DNA of 64,000 bases from the NCBI RefSeq assembly GCF_032818155.1, contig NZ_CP102589.1, forward strand, positions 2,962,001 to 3,026,000. Reading direction: 5' to 3'. Positions within the stretch are counted from its first letter, which is position 1. Every line of letters starts with the position of its first letter. The notes under the pieces are model-generated. The model was not told the DNA's origin. It worked only from the letters and a program-made list of their open reading frames with translations, and made no database searches. This DNA comes from Niallia taxi. GTDB lineage: Bacteria; Bacillota; Bacilli; Bacillales; Cytobacillaceae. The position numbers and the translations under genes are program-made. Below, piece by piece: positions 47,147 to 63,841 of the stretch.

Positions 47147-47766
47147 TTACTTGCCCCACTCTGCAGGGTTTTCCTTCCATGCCTGCAGGCTTGCAATATC
47201 ACTTTCCTTAATATAGCCTTTTTGCTGTGCTACCTCAAGAAGTGCTGTATAATCAGTCAATGAATGGCTTTCAATTTTTGCATCTGCAAGCAATTCTTTT
47301 CCTTTTGGCAGCTCGTATGTAAAGATCGATACTACTCCAAGCACGTCACACCCAGCTTCGCGAAGGCTGTTAACTGCTGTGATGACACTGCCGCCTGTTG
47401 AAATTAAATCCTCGACAACAACAACCTTTTGGCCTTTTTCTGCTTTCCCTTCAATTTGGTTTCCTTTACCATGTTCTTTTGCTTTCGAACGAACATATGC
47501 CATTGGTAAGTCAAGCACATCACTTACCCATGCCGCATGGGGGATACCTGCAGTAGCTGTTCCTGCCACTATATCTGTTTCCGGAAAATGTTCTTTGATT
47601 AAATCTGCCAATCCATTTGCGATCTCTTTGCGGACCTTTGGATAAGACAATGTTAAACGGTTATCGCAATAAATTGGTGATTTTAATCCTGAAGACCATG
47701 TGAATGGATCGTTTGGCTGTAGAAATACCGCTTTAATTTCTAATAGTTGTTCTGCAATGCTTTTCT

Positions 47767-47770
<4 letters not shown>
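47147..47770 (-). CDS. pyrE: Orotate phosphoribosyltransferase
   Basis: PyrE (207 aa) joins orotate to PRPP to make OMP. The PRPP-binding motif [15 protein letters not shown] and the flexible catalytic loop ([17 protein letters not shown]) are visible. The N-terminal [20 protein letters not shown] is typical. The ATG at 47770 overlaps the pyrF stop codon (ATGA) and has GGAAGGTGT upstream. It is the last gene of the pyr operon. Confidence 0.97.
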
Positions 47771-50168
<2,398 letters not shown>

Positions 50169-50172
<4 letters not shown>

Positions 50173-53100
50173 GCAAGGACCGCCTCCATTTGTTTGCCTG
50201 CTGGTGTCATTGCTTCTGCAGAGAATGTCATTGATTCTACTACTCGAAGAATTGCTTCTGCTGTATCAAGGGATGTTAAGCATGGAATTCCATTTTCAAC
50301 GGATTCCCTTCTGATTCTGAAGCCGTCGCGTGCAGGCTGGCTTCCTTTTGAGAATGTATTGATAACAAATTGTGCTTGGCCATTGCGGATGACATCAATT
50401 AATGTTGTGCCTTCGCCGCCGATTTTATCTACCACTTTTACAGGGATATGATTGTCTTGCAAAAATTCTGCTGTTCCGCTCGTTGCCATAAGGCTGTAGC
50501 CGATATTAACAAACCGCTTCGCAAGCAGCAATGCTTCTTCTTTGTCCTTGTCACCGATTGTCAGAAGAACTGTTCCAAATGTCTGGATCTTCATTCCTGA
50601 AGCAACCAATCCTTTATACAAAGCTTTTTCCAACGTAACATCCTTACCCATTACCTCTCCTGTTGACTTCATTTCAGGACCGAGTGTTATATCCACACGG
50701 CGCAGCTTGGCAAAGGAGAATACAGGAACCTTTACAAACACACCTTGCTGTTCCTCTACAAGTCCTGATGTGTAGCCTTGTTCTTTCAAGCTATTCCCCA
50801 AAATCACCTTTGTAGCGATTTTCGCCATTGGGACATTCGTAATTTTACTTAAGAAAGGAACCGTTCTGCTTGAGCGCGGATTCACTTCCAGCACAAACAC
50901 TTCGCCTTTTGAGACAACATACTGGATGTTCAGTAGTCCAACAATATTTAAGCCTTTTGCCAATCTTGTTGTATAGTCAATTAGTGTTTGCTTAATTTCT
51001 GCTGACAAGCTTTGCGGCGGATAGACGGCAATCGAATCACCGGAGTGAACTCCTGCTCTTTCAATATGCTCCATGATGCCTGGAATCACTACGTCTACAC
51101 CGTCACATATTGCATCTACTTCGATTTCCTTGCCTGTTAAATATCTGTCAATCAGGATTGGTTGACCAGGACTTGCGATAACTGCTTTTTCCATATATGG
51201 AATCAGTTCTTCTTCTTTATAAACGATTTGCATCGCTCTTCCGCCTAGTACATACGATGGACGTACAAGAACCGGATAGCCGATCGAAGCTGCAACCATT
51301 ACCGCCTCTTCTACTGTTAAGGCTGTTTTCCCTTCAGGCTGAGGAATGCCCAGTGCATGCAGGCTTGACTCAAATTTATCTCTGTCTTCTGCTCTGTCTA
51401 AGTCTTCTAAAGACGTACCAAGAATTTTAACCCCTCTGTTTGCAAGCTCTGCTGCCAAGTTGATTGCCGTTTGTCCGCCGAATTGCACGACAACCCCTTC
51501 TGGTTTCTCTAAATCGATGATATGCATGACGTCTTCTATTGTCAGCGGCTCAAAGTATAATTTATCTGATACACTAAAGTCTGTTGAAACCGTTTCTGGG
51601 TTGTTGTTGATAATAATCGCTTCAAGCCCTGCTTCCTTGATGGCCCAGACAGAGTGAACTGTCGCATAGTCAAACTCGATTCCTTGGCCGATGCGAATTG
51701 GACCAGAACCAAGAACAACAATGCTTTTCTTGTCTGTCACAACAGATTCATTTTCATCCTCATACGTTCCATAGTAATATGGTGTTTCCGATTCAAATTC
51801 AGCAGCACAAGTGTCCACCATTTTGTAAACTGGGACAAGCTTGTTGTCTTTTCTCCAGTTATATATTTCAAGCTCAGTACTGTTCCATAATTTAGCGAGC
51901 TGGATGTCGGCAAAGCCTTTCTCCTTAGCTGTTTTTGCATATTCTAAATCAAACGGATGATCTGCAAGCTCTTTTTCCAACTTGACGATGCCTTCAAGCT
52001 TGTGCAGGAAGAACAGGTCAATTTTGCTCCAGTCATGGATTGTCTCAATGGACACCCCTCTGTTCATTGCTTCTGCTACATAAAATAATCTTTCGTCTCC
52101 TGCGACACGAATTCTTTTTTCTAATAATTCATCACTGACATTTTCGCCATCGTTTAATGCAAAGTGGTAAACCTTTGCTTCTAATGAACGGATTGCTTTA
52201 AGAAGTGATTCCTCGAATGTTCTTCCAATTGCCATTACCTCTCCAGTCGCTTTCATTTGCGTGCCTAGATTTCTTTTGGCAGATTCAAACTTATCAAACG
52301 GAAAGCGTGGGATTTTGCTGACAACATAATCAAGTGCAGGCTCAAAGCTTGCATATGTTTTGCCTGTTACTGGGTTCATCATTTCATCAAGTGTTAACCC
52401 AACAGCAATTTTCGCTGCAAGCTTTGCAATTGGATAGCCTGTTGCTTTGCTGGCAAGTGCAGAGGAACGGCTCACCCTTGGGTTTACTTCAATAATATAG
52501 TATTGGAAGCTGTCTGGATCAAGTGCAAGCTGAACATTGCAGCCACCTTCGATTTTAAGGGCACGGATGATCTTCAATGATGTGTTGCGCAGCATTTGAT
52601 ATTCTCTATCGCTCAGCGTTTGGCTTGGCGCAACAACGATGCTGTCACCAGTATGAATGCCGACAGGGTCGATGTTTTCCATATTACAAACGACTATCGC
52701 ATTATCATTGCTGTCACGCATTACTTCGTATTCAATTTCTTTAAAGCCGGCAATGCTTTTTTCAAGAAGACATTGTGTTACAGGGCTGTTCTTTAAACCG
52801 CTTGTGACGATTTCATTTAACTCGTCATCATTATGGCAGATGCCTCCGCCTGTTCCTCCTAATGTAAAGGCAGGGCGGACGATAACTGGATAACCGATTT
52901 GTTCCACAAACGCTTTTGCTTCGTCCATGTTATGAATAATTTCGCTGTCTGGTACTGGTTCTCCTAGCTCATTCATCAAGGTGCGGAACAAATCTCTGTC
53001 TTCTGCTTGTTGGATAGCGGAAAGCTTTGTTCCAAGCACTTCCACACCGCATTCTTCAAGGACGCCTGCCTCTGATAACTCGACAGCAAGGTTCAAGCCT

Positions 53101-53381
53101 GTTTGACCACCAAGTGTCGGCAATATTGCATCTGGTCTTTCCTTGCGAATGATTCTGCTAACGAATTCCAATGTCAGTGGTTCAATATATACACTGTCAG
53201 CCATTTCTGTATCTGTCATAATCGTTGCTGGATTGGAGTTAACTAGGATAACACGATATCCTTCTTCTTTAAGTGCTATACATGCTTGGGTTCCGGCATA
53301 GTCAAATTCTGCTGCCTGACCGATAATGATCGGACCTGATCCTATTACTAGTATGCTGTTAATATCTTTACGCTTTGACAT
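50169..53381 (-). CDS. carB: Carbamoyl phosphate synthase large subunit (pyrimidine-specific)
   Basis: CarB/PyrAB (1070 aa) makes carbamoyl phosphate from bicarbonate, ATP and ammonia from CarA. Two homologous halves, each with an ATP-grasp synthetase domain, are visible: [20 protein letters not shown] near the start and [19 protein letters not shown] around residue 550. [12 protein letters not shown] and [11 protein letters not shown] are the matching loops. The C-terminal ~130 residues form the regulatory MGS-like domain ([17 protein letters not shown]). The ATG at 53381 matches the family start. Linkage to pyr genes indicates the pyrimidine-controlled isozyme. Confidence 0.97.
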
Positions 53382-54461
53382 ATGCGGCACCATCCTCTTT
53401 ATGAGTTAAAATCATGGACATGAATCGATCAAATAAATAGTTAGCATCTTCTGGACCTGGTGATGCCTCTGGATGATATTGTACGGTGAAGGCTGGGTAC
53501 TGTTTATGCTGCAACCCTTCAATTGTTCCGTCGTTTAATGCTAGATGAGTAACTTCCAAGTCTGTCTGTTCAATAGATTTTTCTTCCACTGTGTAGCCGT
53601 GGTTTTGTGATGTTAAGGAAACCTTGCCTGTCAGCAAATCTTTAACAGGGTGGTTTGAGCCTCTGTGCCCAAACTTCATTTTTTCTGTGTTAGCACCACT
53701 TGCAAGTGCAAACAGCTGATGGCCTAAGCATATTCCAAACAGTGGCACCTTGCCGATAATCCCTTTAATCGCTTCAATTGCCTCTGGCACATCCTTTGGA
53801 TCTCCAGGGCCGTTAGAAAGCATTACCCCGTCTGGACTTAAAGACAATATTTCCTCTGCAGTTGCATTATATGGAACAACAATGACATCACAGTCACGCT
53901 GATTTAACTCTCTCAGAATTCCGTGCTTCATGCCATAATCTACAAGCACAACACGTTTGCCACGGCCTGGGCTCGGATAAGCTTTTTTAGTAGAAACCTG
54001 CTGCACCTGATTTGTTGGTAAGACGGATGTTTGCAGTTGCTTGATAACATCTGCTACATTTTCCTCGATGCTGCAAATTGCGCCTTTTAATGTTCCGTAC
54101 TTACGGATAATTCTTGTTAATTTTCTCGTATCAATTCCTGCAAGTCCTGGAATGTTCTTTTGTTTAAAAAACTCATCCAGTGACAGTTCATTTCTCCAGT
54201 TTGAAGGGAAATCACACACTTCCTTCACAATGAAACCGTTGATTGCTGGTGCAATGGATTCAAAGTCATCACGGTTGATTCCGTAGTTGCCGACTAGTGG
54301 GTATGTCAATGTGACAATTTGACCGCAGTATGACGGGTCTGACAAAATTTCCTGGTAGCCAGTCATCCCTGTATTAAAGACTACCTCTCCAATCGAATTG
54401 GATTCTGCTCCAAATCCTTGCCCAATAAATACTGTACCATCTTCGAGAATCAGTTGTTTTT

Positions 54462-54465
<4 letters not shown>
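53368..54465 (-). CDS. carA: Carbamoyl phosphate synthase small subunit (pyrimidine-specific)
   Basis: CarA/PyrAA (365 aa) is the glutaminase that supplies ammonia to CarB. The N-terminal half includes [19 protein letters not shown]. The class I glutamine amidotransferase half has the nucleophile Cys in [13 protein letters not shown] and the His-Glu pair in [13 protein letters not shown]. The ATG at 54465 overlaps the pyrC stop codon and gives [10 protein letters not shown] as in relatives. The 3' end overlaps carB by 14 bases. Confidence 0.97.
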
Positions 54466-56652
<2,187 letters not shown>

Positions 56653-56680
56653 TTATTGCCTCCTTTATGGATTCCGGGCA

Positions 56681-56817
56681 AAAAAATAGCACCCATTTAT
56701 TGAAAATGGGTGCTAAAAGTTGAATGTTCGCGATTTTTGATCCTGTTTTAAGCCTGCCTAAACAAGCGGATCCTTTTCGCCTTAACCTTCAACACCCTTA
56801 TAAGTCTCTCTGTACTT
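56681..56817 (-). promoter_or_regulatory. PyrR attenuator between pyrP and pyrB
   Basis: The minus-strand transcript contains a PyrR-binding-loop-like segment (AGTACAGAGAGACTT, then AAGGGTGTT; 56817-56792) and, ~80 bases later, a terminator with perfect 12-base arms (TAGCACCCATTT/AAATGGGTGCTA, 56687-56698 and 56704-56715) and a T tract. UMP-bound PyrR would favour termination. The loop deviates from the UCCNGNGAGGYU consensus. Confidence 0.75.
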
Positions 56818-56833
56818 GTTTAAAAGGTGTACA

Positions 56834-58150
56834 TTATTTAGTTTCGTCTACTGCTTCTTCTTCAAATAAGTCGTCTGTCGCCTTGTCTCTTCCTGGTAGT
56901 ACAAAGTTCAGGATAATCCCAAGGATTGCTGCAAGTGCCATTCCCTCTAGTTTAAAGTCTGAACCGATATGAATGGATGCTCCGCCAATCCCTGTAACTA
57001 AGATAACGGATGCAATCACAAGGTTGCGATTTTTTGAGAAATCCATTTTTGCTTCGACTAAGATTCTTAAGCCAGAAGATGCGATGATACCGAACAACAG
57101 GATGGATACTCCGCCCATTACTGGTGTTGGAATCGATTGTATTAGGGCAGTGATCTTACCGATGAATCCGAACAGGATTGCAAACACTGCTGCTCCTGCA
57201 AGAACATACACACTGTATACTCTCGTAATTGCCAAAACCCCAATGTTTTCACCGTAAGTTGTTTTTGGCGGTCCACCGATTAGGGAGGAGATTAGTGTTG
57301 CACTTCCGTCACCTAAAATACTGCGATGAAGTCCTGGGTCTTTAATATAATCTTTTCCTACTACTTTACTTAATACAAGCTGGTGACCGATATGCTCAGC
57401 AAGTGTTACAATGGCAACCGGCACGAACAATGCCAGTATGGCGGTATCTAATGTTAAATCATAATCTCTGAAAGGAAGAATGAAATCCGGCATTGCGATC
57501 CATTTTGCATCAATAACACCTTGGAAATCAACAACACCTACTAGTAATGCGTACAGGTAGCCAACGATAATCCCTGCAAGAATCGGAATGAAGCTGAACA
57601 CTCCCTTACCGAAAATAGTGAATAGGATTGTTGCAAGCAATGTGACTAATGCTACTGATAAGTACAAAAGGCTGTAGTGTTGATCTGGTGTTCCGTTATT
57701 TTCATACATCGCCTGGCCAACTGCTGTTCCAGCTAGTGCTAGCCCGATAACCATGATTACTGGTCCGACAACAATCGGCGGAAGCAGGTTCATAATCCAA
57801 CGGTAGCCGGCTTTTTTAATAATCAATGCGACAATTCCGTATACAAGACCTGCGATGAATGTTCCGATCATCGCTGCTGCCGGTCCGCCAAGCTTTTGTG
57901 CCGCAATCATCGGTGCAATAAAGGCAAAGGATGAGCCTAAATAAGCAGGAACCTTAAATTTTGTTATAAGAAGGAATGCTAGTGTTCCTAATCCGCTTGA
58001 GATTAAAGCGATAGCTGGACTTAATCCAATTAAGTATGGAACTAGTACTGTTGATCCAAACATGGCGAATAAGTGCTGTAAGCTTAATGTTATCCATTGG
58101 GATGCGTTTGGTTTGTCTTTTAGACCGAGTATTGGCTTTGTTTGATTCAT
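56834..58150 (-). CDS. pyrP: Uracil permease
   Basis: PyrP (438 aa) is a uracil:proton symporter of the nucleobase-ascorbate transporter family. Twelve to fourteen hydrophobic segments are visible. The family motifs are LQHLFAMFGSTVLVPYLIGL (start), VALVTLAEHIGHQLV and GGPPKTTYGENIGVLAITRV (substrate site, residues about 280-300). The ATG at 58150 has AGAGGGA upstream. It lies between pyrR and pyrB, flanked by attenuators on both sides. Confidence 0.96.
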   Translation of the reverse strand: MNQTKPILGLKDKPNASQWITLSLQHLFAMFGSTVLVPYLIGLSPAIALISSGLGTLAFLLITKFKVPAYLGSSFAFIAPMIAAQKLGGPAAAMIGTFIAGLVYGIVALIIKKAGYRWIMNLLPPIVVGPVIMVIGLALAGTAVGQAMYENNGTPDQHYSLLYLSVALVTLLATILFTIFGKGVFSFIPILAGIIVGYLYALLVGVVDFQGVIDAKWIAMPDFILPFRDYDLTLDTAILALFVPVAIVTLAEHIGHQLVLSKVVGKDYIKDPGLHRSILGDGSATLISSLIGGPPKTTYGENIGVLAITRVYSVYVLAGAAVFAILFGFIGKITALIQSIPTPVMGGVSILLFGIIASSGLRILVEAKMDFSKNRNLVIASVILVTGIGGASIHIGSDFKLEGMALAAILGIILNFVLPGRDKATDDLFEEEAVDETK

Positions 58151-58213
58151 TTTGTTCCCTCTTTCCATCTATGGTGCAATTACTGGTTTGTTGTATTTAG
58201 TATACGCAATTTC

Positions 58214-58305
58214 ATAAAAAAACCCCTTTTACGCATGGCAAAAAGGGGTTTTTGAGCAGGCGAAACAACGCCTGTATCGACTCCCCCTTCGCAGCCTCTC
58301 AGGAC
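58214..58305 (-). promoter_or_regulatory. PyrR attenuator between pyrR and pyrP
   Basis: The minus strand reads AGTCCTGAGAGGCTGCGAAG (58305-58286), an excellent PyrR-binding loop. A terminator follows with arms AAAAACCCCTTTT/AAAAGGGGTTTTT and a T tract at 58216-58253. This matches the second attenuator of the B. subtilis pyr operon. Confidence 0.88.
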
Positions 58306-58326
58306 TGCCATTAAAAAGGGCTATAT

Positions 58327-58875
<549 letters not shown>

Positions 58876-58884
58876 TCACCTTTT

Positions 58885-58990
58885 TTCTTAAAATAAAAAT
58901 CCTCCCACCATGTTTGGCGAGAGGACAGACCGATAGCATACAAGTTGCTATCTACTAAAAAATCCGATACCTTCTCAACCTCACAGGATT
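58885..58990 (-). promoter_or_regulatory. PyrR attenuator in the pyrR leader
   Basis: The minus strand reads AATCCTGTGAGGTTGAGAAGG (58990-58970, split at 20 bases in consensus terms), fitting the PyrR loop ARUCCNGNGAGGYU. A terminator with arms TCCTCTCGCCA/TGGTGGGAGGA (58915-58925, 58900-58910) and TTTTTATTTT follows. A further hairpin, GATAGCA/TGCTATC, lies between them. Confidence 0.88.
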
Positions 58991-59018
58991 GATTTAAAGG
59001 ACTTATTTAATTAAGTTA

Positions 59019-59047
59019 ATCTTATTATAAGGCTCGAATTTTGTCAA
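59019..59047 (-). promoter_or_regulatory. SigA promoter of the pyr operon
   Basis: A perfect TTGACA -35 (59042-59047) and TAAGAT -10 (59019-59024) with a 17-base spacer lie upstream of the pyrR leader. The -35 box overlaps the rluD stop codon. Confidence 0.75.
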
Positions 59048-59955
59048 CGATTATTTCTGATATTATCTATCAGCTCTTCAAAATCACTAGGAAGTGGTGC
59101 TTCAAATTCAATATATTCGCCTGTGCGTGGATGGTTAAAACCAAGTATGCCAGCATGAAGCGCCTGACCGCCAATGTCGAGCGTTTTTTTCGGACCATAC
59201 TTAGGATCACCTGCAAGCGGGAAGCCAATATATTTCATATGAACACGAATTTGATGCGTTCTTCCTGTCTCAAGCTGACATTCGATGAAAGAAAAATCCT
59301 CCATGCGCTCAATTACGTGAAAATGTGTAACAGCATGCTTGCCTTTATCGACAACGGCCATTTTTTGGCGGTCCTTTGTGTCCCTTCCAATCGGTGCATC
59401 AACTGTTCCATAATCATGTGGAATACTGCCATGGACCAATGCTTTATATTTTCTAGTTACTGTCTTTGCCACAAGCTGGTTTACAAGACTTTCATGGGCA
59501 GCATCGTTTTTAGCAACCATTAATAAACCTGACGTATCCTTGTCGATACGGTGGACGATTCCTGGACGCATTACGCCATTAATCCCGGACAAATCCTTAC
59601 AATGTGCCATCAAGCCATTTACAAGCGTACCTGTTACGTGGCCAGGAGCTGGATGAACGACCATTCCCTTCGGCTTATTGACAACAATTACATCACTGTC
59701 CTCATAATAAACGTCTAAATTCATTTCCTCAGGTAAAACGTCAAGCTCTGTCAGTTCAGGAATTTCAATTGTAACAACATCATTTAATATTCCCTTGTAT
59801 TTCGTCTTAACACTTTTGCCGTTAACTAACACATGGCCATCCTTGATCCATTGCTGCACTTGTGTGCGCGACCAATCATTGTTGATAGTTGAAATGATTT
59901 TATCTATTCTTTCACTTACTTGTTCACTCTGAATGATATGTTCCTTTTTTTCCAT
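59044..59955 (-). CDS. rluD: RluD-type 23S rRNA pseudouridine synthase (YlyB)
   Basis: This 303-residue RluA-family enzyme converts uridines of 23S rRNA (the H69 positions in RluD) to pseudouridine. An N-terminal S4 RNA-binding domain ([31 protein letters not shown]) precedes the catalytic domain with its Asp in [17 protein letters not shown] and the [19 protein letters not shown] motif. Which uridines are modified cannot be told from sequence. It overlaps lspA by 32 bases. Confidence 0.94.
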   Translation of the reverse strand: MEKKEHIIQSEQVSERIDKIISTINNDWSRTQVQQWIKDGHVLVNGKSVKTKYKGILNDVVTIEIPELTELDVLPEEMNLDVYYEDSDVIVVNKPKGMVVHPAPGHVTGTLVNGLMAHCKDLSGINGVMRPGIVHRIDKDTSGLLMVAKNDAAHESLVNQLVAKTVTRKYKALVHGSIPHDYGTVDAPIGRDTKDRQKMAVVDKGKHAVTHFHVIERMEDFSFIECQLETGRTHQIRVHMKYIGFPLAGDPKYGPKKTLDIGGQALHAGILGFNHPRTGEYIEFEAPLPSDFEELIDNIRNNR

Positions 59956-60421
59956 TTTCTTTCTCCTTCTTTGCTGCTTTTTCCTCCTTTAGCATCACAA
60001 TGATAAGCAATATAACACCAATTACTAAAGATGAATCTGCAATATTAAATATAGGAAAATCATAATTGAAGATATACGTATTAACGAAGTCCACTACATA
60101 CTGATGTCTGATGCGGTCGATAAAATTACCAATCGCTCCTCCGAGGATTAATCCTAAGGAAACTCCATACAACAGCTTGCCTTTTGCACCTTTCTGGATG
60201 AAATAAATGATGCCTACAATGACAACAGTTGTAATAATATAGAAGAACGCCATTTGTCCTTCCAAAATACCCCAAGCAGCACCACTATTACGATGGGACG
60301 TAATATAGAAGAAATTCTCGATTACCGTAATGCTGTCTCCGAGTTCCATCTTTGTTGCAACAAGCCATTTTGTCCATTGATCCAATGCAATGATTATAAG
60401 TGCAATTATGTAATAAAACAC
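59924..60421 (-). CDS. lspA: Lipoprotein signal peptidase (signal peptidase II)
   Basis: LspA (165 aa) cleaves signal peptides of prolipoproteins in the membrane. Four membrane spans are visible. The catalytic Asp residues are in [13 protein letters not shown] and [14 protein letters not shown], and [12 protein letters not shown] is conserved. The start is GTG at 60421, eight bases after GGAGG; the product then matches the family N-terminus ([20 protein letters not shown]). A lysine/glutamate-rich C-terminal tail of ~20 residues overlaps the rluD coding start. Confidence 0.96.
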   Translation of the reverse strand: MFYYIIALIIIALDQWTKWLVATKMELGDSITVIENFFYITSHRNSGAAWGILEGQMAFFYIITTVVIVGIIYFIQKGAKGKLLYGVSLGLILGGAIGNFIDRIRHQYVVDFVNTYIFNYDFPIFNIADSSLVIGVILLIIVMLKEEKAAKKEKENGKKGTYHSE

Positions 60422-60551
60422 TAAAGTTTCCTCCAATTCTCGAGTCTCCTTTAGCATTTTAGCATAAACTACTTAAAAACGATAGCTTGTGCCTATTTGC
60501 AGCTGTTTTTTCTAACTTTCAACTTCTTTTCTTTTGCTTTTACTTTTACTT

Positions 60552-60833
60552 TTAATGCAAGGATTTTCTGTAGTAGGATTGCATGTATTCCAAGTCTTTT
60601 TTTGATTTGATGGTAGGAACCAGCTCCAATATTTCAGCAGGAATCAATTCACCGGATATTTCACATGTTCCAAATTGGCCATTTTCCAATCTTCGCATGG
60701 ATGCTTCTACATCCAGCAGCTCTGCTTCAATATAGTGGTTTATTTTTGAAGATCTTTTTACTCTTAATGTGGCTTCTAATTCTATTTGTGTCATACGGAG
60801 TTCGGTATAAAGCTTTTCAACGTCTAGGTTCAT
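60552..60833 (-). CDS. ylyA: TraR/DksA-type protein YlyA
   Basis: This 93-residue protein has the layout of short TraR/DksA proteins: an N-terminal coiled-coil helix pair (DVEKLYTELRMTQIELEATL) followed by the RLENGQFGTCEISGELIPAE motif that corresponds to the zinc finger. Only one cysteine (Cys57) is left, so zinc is probably not bound. B. subtilis YlyA, at the same place between ileS and lspA, is a forespore regulator that acts with RNA polymerase. The role here is inferred from that position and similarity. Confidence 0.88.
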   Translation of the reverse strand: MNLDVEKLYTELRMTQIELEATLRVKRSSKINHYIEAELLDVEASMRRLENGQFGTCEISGELIPAEILELVPTIKSKKDLEYMQSYYRKSLH

Positions 60834-60972
60834 GGCTAAATTCCTCCGTTTCTAAGTTGTTACAAATAGCTTTTCCAAATAGACCAGCAAAAACCGGCTT
60901 AACTTTTTACAACCATAACAACAATTTACGGAGGTGGAAGTTTTTTTTAGTAAAAGGAAAAACTCCCTTGAA

Positions 60973-61013
60973 TAAAAAAAGGCATTCCGGCAAATAAGCC
61001 GAAATGCTTTTTT
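60973..61013 (-). terminator. Terminator after ileS
   Basis: 16-base imperfect arms (AAAAAGGCATTCCGGC and GCCGAAATGCTTTTTT, 60976-60991 and 60998-61013) with a 6-base loop and a T tract on the minus strand start a few bases after the stop codon. Confidence 0.82.
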
Positions 61014-61015
61014 AA

Positions 61016-63775
61016 TTAATAATTTTCTGCTACTACACTGGCACAACGAGCACATAATGTTGGGTGTTCTTCTTTAGCACCAACATCTGTTGTTACTGTC
61101 CAGCATCTTTCACATGTTTCTCCATCTGCTTTTTCCACGAGAATTGCTGCATTCTCCAATTTCACAGCATTTTCTGGAGCTTCGTCATAGCTGCCAGCAA
61201 CTTCAAAGCCTGAAACAATAAACAATTGCTTTAAGCTTTCTTGGATAGAGTCAAGTAATGTTTTACCGTCTTCATGTACATAAAGGGATACTTTAGCCGC
61301 AAGTGATTTACCAATCACCTTTTGGTTACGAGCCTCTTCCAATGCCTTCAGAACATCATCACGCAAGACCATAAACTTGCTCCATTTTTCTGTAAGTGCT
61401 GCACTGTTTTCATATTCCACATATTCAGGGAAATCTGTCAGCTGAACACTTTCTTCCTTAACAGAAGTAATATGCTCCCAAACCTCGTCAGCAGTATGCG
61501 GAAGGATTGGTGCCATCAATTTCACTAATGAAATTAAGCTTTCATACAACACTGTTTGAATAGATCTTCTTTCTTGATTATCAGCTGCTTCGATATAAAG
61601 GACATCTTTTGAGAAATCTAGATAGAAGGAGCTCAAATCAATTGTGCAGAAATTGTTGATATCAGAATAAATAGTAGAAAACTCATATTTATCATAGGAT
61701 TCTGTCACTGTTTTAATCAGGTTATTCAATTTAACAAGCATATATTGGTCAACTTCGCGCAAGTCTTCATAAGAAACAGCATTCTCAGCTGGGTTGAAAT
61801 CAGCAAGGTTTCCAAGAAGGAAACGGAAAGTGTTTCTGATCTTACGGTATCCTTCTGTTACTTGCTTCAGGATCGCATCAGATACACGCACGTCTGCTTG
61901 GAAATCAACAGAAGCTACCCATAAACGCAGGATGTCTGCACCAAGTGTATTCATTACTTTCGCTGGTACCATTACGTTACCAAGGGATTTACTCATTTTT
62001 CTGCCTTCACCATCAAGAACAAAACCGTGGCTAAGCACGCCTTTATATGGTGCTTTTCCTGTTACAGCAACTCCTGTGGACAAGGAAGAGTTAAACCAGC
62101 CGCGATATTGGTCAGAACCTTCTAGATACAGATCTGCTGGTCTTTGTAAATCATCTCTTTCTTCTAAAACAGACTGATGGGAAGAACCAGAATCAAACCA
62201 TACATCCATGATATCTGTTTCTTTTGTAAAGTTTCCGTTCGGGCTTCCAGGATGTTCAAAACCTTCTGGTAAAAGGTCATTTGCACTTCTTTCAAACCAG
62301 ATGTTTGAACCATGCTCCCTGAACAAATTAGAGATATGCTCGATTGTTGCATCTGTAATAATGCTGTCGCCGTTTTCCGCATAAAACACAGGAATTGGCA
62401 CACCCCATGCACGCTGTCTGGAAATACACCAGTCTCCGCGGTCACGAACCATATTGTACAATCTTGTTTCACCCCATGCAGGAACCCATTTTGTTTCCTT
62501 AACAGCATCAAGTAAATCTTGTCTAAAATCTTTAATAGACGCAAACCATTGCGCTGTTGCACGGAAGATAACTGGTTTTTTCGTTCTCCAGTCATGTGGG
62601 TATGAGTGTGTAATAAATTTCAGCTTCAATAAAGCTCCCGCTTCTTGTAATGCTTCTGTAATCGGCTTGTTTGCTTTATCATAGAATAAACCTTCAAATC
62701 CTGGAGCCTCGTCTGTCATAATACCTTTGTCATCAACTGGACAAAGAACATCAAGGTTATACTTTTGACCAACAATAAAGTCGTCCTCACCATGACCAGG
62801 TGCAGTATGAACACAGCCTGTACCAGCATCTGTTGTTACATGCTCCCCAAGCATTACTAAAGATTCACGGTCGTATAATGGGTGAAGTGCTTTAATGTAT
62901 TCTAATTCGGAACCTTGTACCTCTTGAATAACAGTTGCTTCTTCCCACTCTACTTCTGTTTTAACAGCTTCAAGCAAGTCTTTAGCTACTAAATATTTTT
63001 TGCCTTTTTCTTCAACAACAACATACGTTAAATCAGGGTGAACAGAGATACCTAAGTTAGCAGGAATTGTCCAAGGCGTTGTTGTCCAAATAACAATTTG
63101 AACATCTTCTGCAAGCACATCTTTGCCATCCTTTACTTTGAAGCCAACATAAATCGATGGAGATTGCTTGTCTTGATATTCAATTTCCGCCTCTGCTAAA
63201 GCAGATTCACTTGTTGGAGACCAGTATACCGGCTTTTTCCCTTTGTAAATATAGCCTTTTTTCGCCATTTCGCCGAATACTTTAATTTGCTGTGCTTCAT
63301 AAGCTGGATTTAGTGTGATATACGGGTTTTCCCAATCAGCACGAACACCTAGACGTCTGAATTGTTCTCTTTGGCTGTCAATTTGACCAAGTGCATATTC
63401 TTCACAAAGCTTACGGAACTCAGCGATTGTCATTTCTTTACGTTTAACGCCTTTGTTTGTTAATGCTTGTTCAATCGGCAAACCATGCGTATCCCAGCCA
63501 GGAACATATGGAGCTTGGAACCCTGTCATAGACTTAAAGCGAACAATAAAGTCCTTAAGGATTTTGTTCAATGCATGCCCAATATGGATATCACCGTTCG
63601 CATATGGTGGTCCATCATGCAAAATAAACAGCGGACGGCCGCTTGTGCGTTCTTGAACTTTTTCATAAATATTCATTTCATTCCATTTTGATTGAATGTC
63701 AGGCTCACGATTTGGCAAGTTTCCTCTCATTGGAAATGCCGTTTTTGGCATGAGCAGTGTTTCTTTATATTCCAT
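61016..63775 (-). CDS. ileS: Isoleucyl-tRNA synthetase
   Basis: IleS (919 aa) charges tRNA-Ile. The class I motifs are HIGH (64-67, in [11 protein letters not shown]) and KMSKS ([12 protein letters not shown], about residue 595). The CP1 editing domain includes [16 protein letters not shown] and [10 protein letters not shown]. The C-terminal zinc site is CERCWTV and CARCASVV. This is the bacterial type 1 enzyme. The ATG at 63775 has GGAGG 8 bases upstream. It is controlled by a T-box leader. Confidence 0.98.
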   Translation of the reverse strand: MEYKETLLMPKTAFPMRGNLPNREPDIQSKWNEMNIYEKVQERTSGRPLFILHDGPPYANGDIHIGHALNKILKDFIVRFKSMTGFQAPYVPGWDTHGLPIEQALTNKGVKRKEMTIAEFRKLCEEYALGQIDSQREQFRRLGVRADWENPYITLNPAYEAQQIKVFGEMAKKGYIYKGKKPVYWSPTSESALAEAEIEYQDKQSPSIYVGFKVKDGKDVLAEDVQIVIWTTTPWTIPANLGISVHPDLTYVVVEEKGKKYLVAKDLLEAVKTEVEWEEATVIQEVQGSELEYIKALHPLYDRESLVMLGEHVTTDAGTGCVHTAPGHGEDDFIVGQKYNLDVLCPVDDKGIMTDEAPGFEGLFYDKANKPITEALQEAGALLKLKFITHSYPHDWRTKKPVIFRATAQWFASIKDFRQDLLDAVKETKWVPAWGETRLYNMVRDRGDWCISRQRAWGVPIPVFYAENGDSIITDATIEHISNLFREHGSNIWFERSANDLLPEGFEHPGSPNGNFTKETDIMDVWFDSGSSHQSVLEERDDLQRPADLYLEGSDQYRGWFNSSLSTGVAVTGKAPYKGVLSHGFVLDGEGRKMSKSLGNVMVPAKVMNTLGADILRLWVASVDFQADVRVSDAILKQVTEGYRKIRNTFRFLLGNLADFNPAENAVSYEDLREVDQYMLVKLNNLIKTVTESYDKYEFSTIYSDINNFCTIDLSSFYLDFSKDVLYIEAADNQERRSIQTVLYESLISLVKLMAPILPHTADEVWEHITSVKEESVQLTDFPEYVEYENSAALTEKWSKFMVLRDDVLKALEEARNQKVIGKSLAAKVSLYVHEDGKTLLDSIQESLKQLFIVSGFEVAGSYDEAPENAVKLENAAILVEKADGETCERCWTVTTDVGAKEEHPTLCARCASVVAENY

Positions 63776-63841
63776 TGATAAATCCTCCAATAAATAATCT
63801 AAATTCATGCTGACGTTTAGGGAAGGTTAAAAAAACATAAA

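Noticed and set aside
59041..59523. 160-residue open frame antisense to rluD
   Set aside because: Lies entirely opposite a well-conserved gene and has no recognisable family features or start signals.
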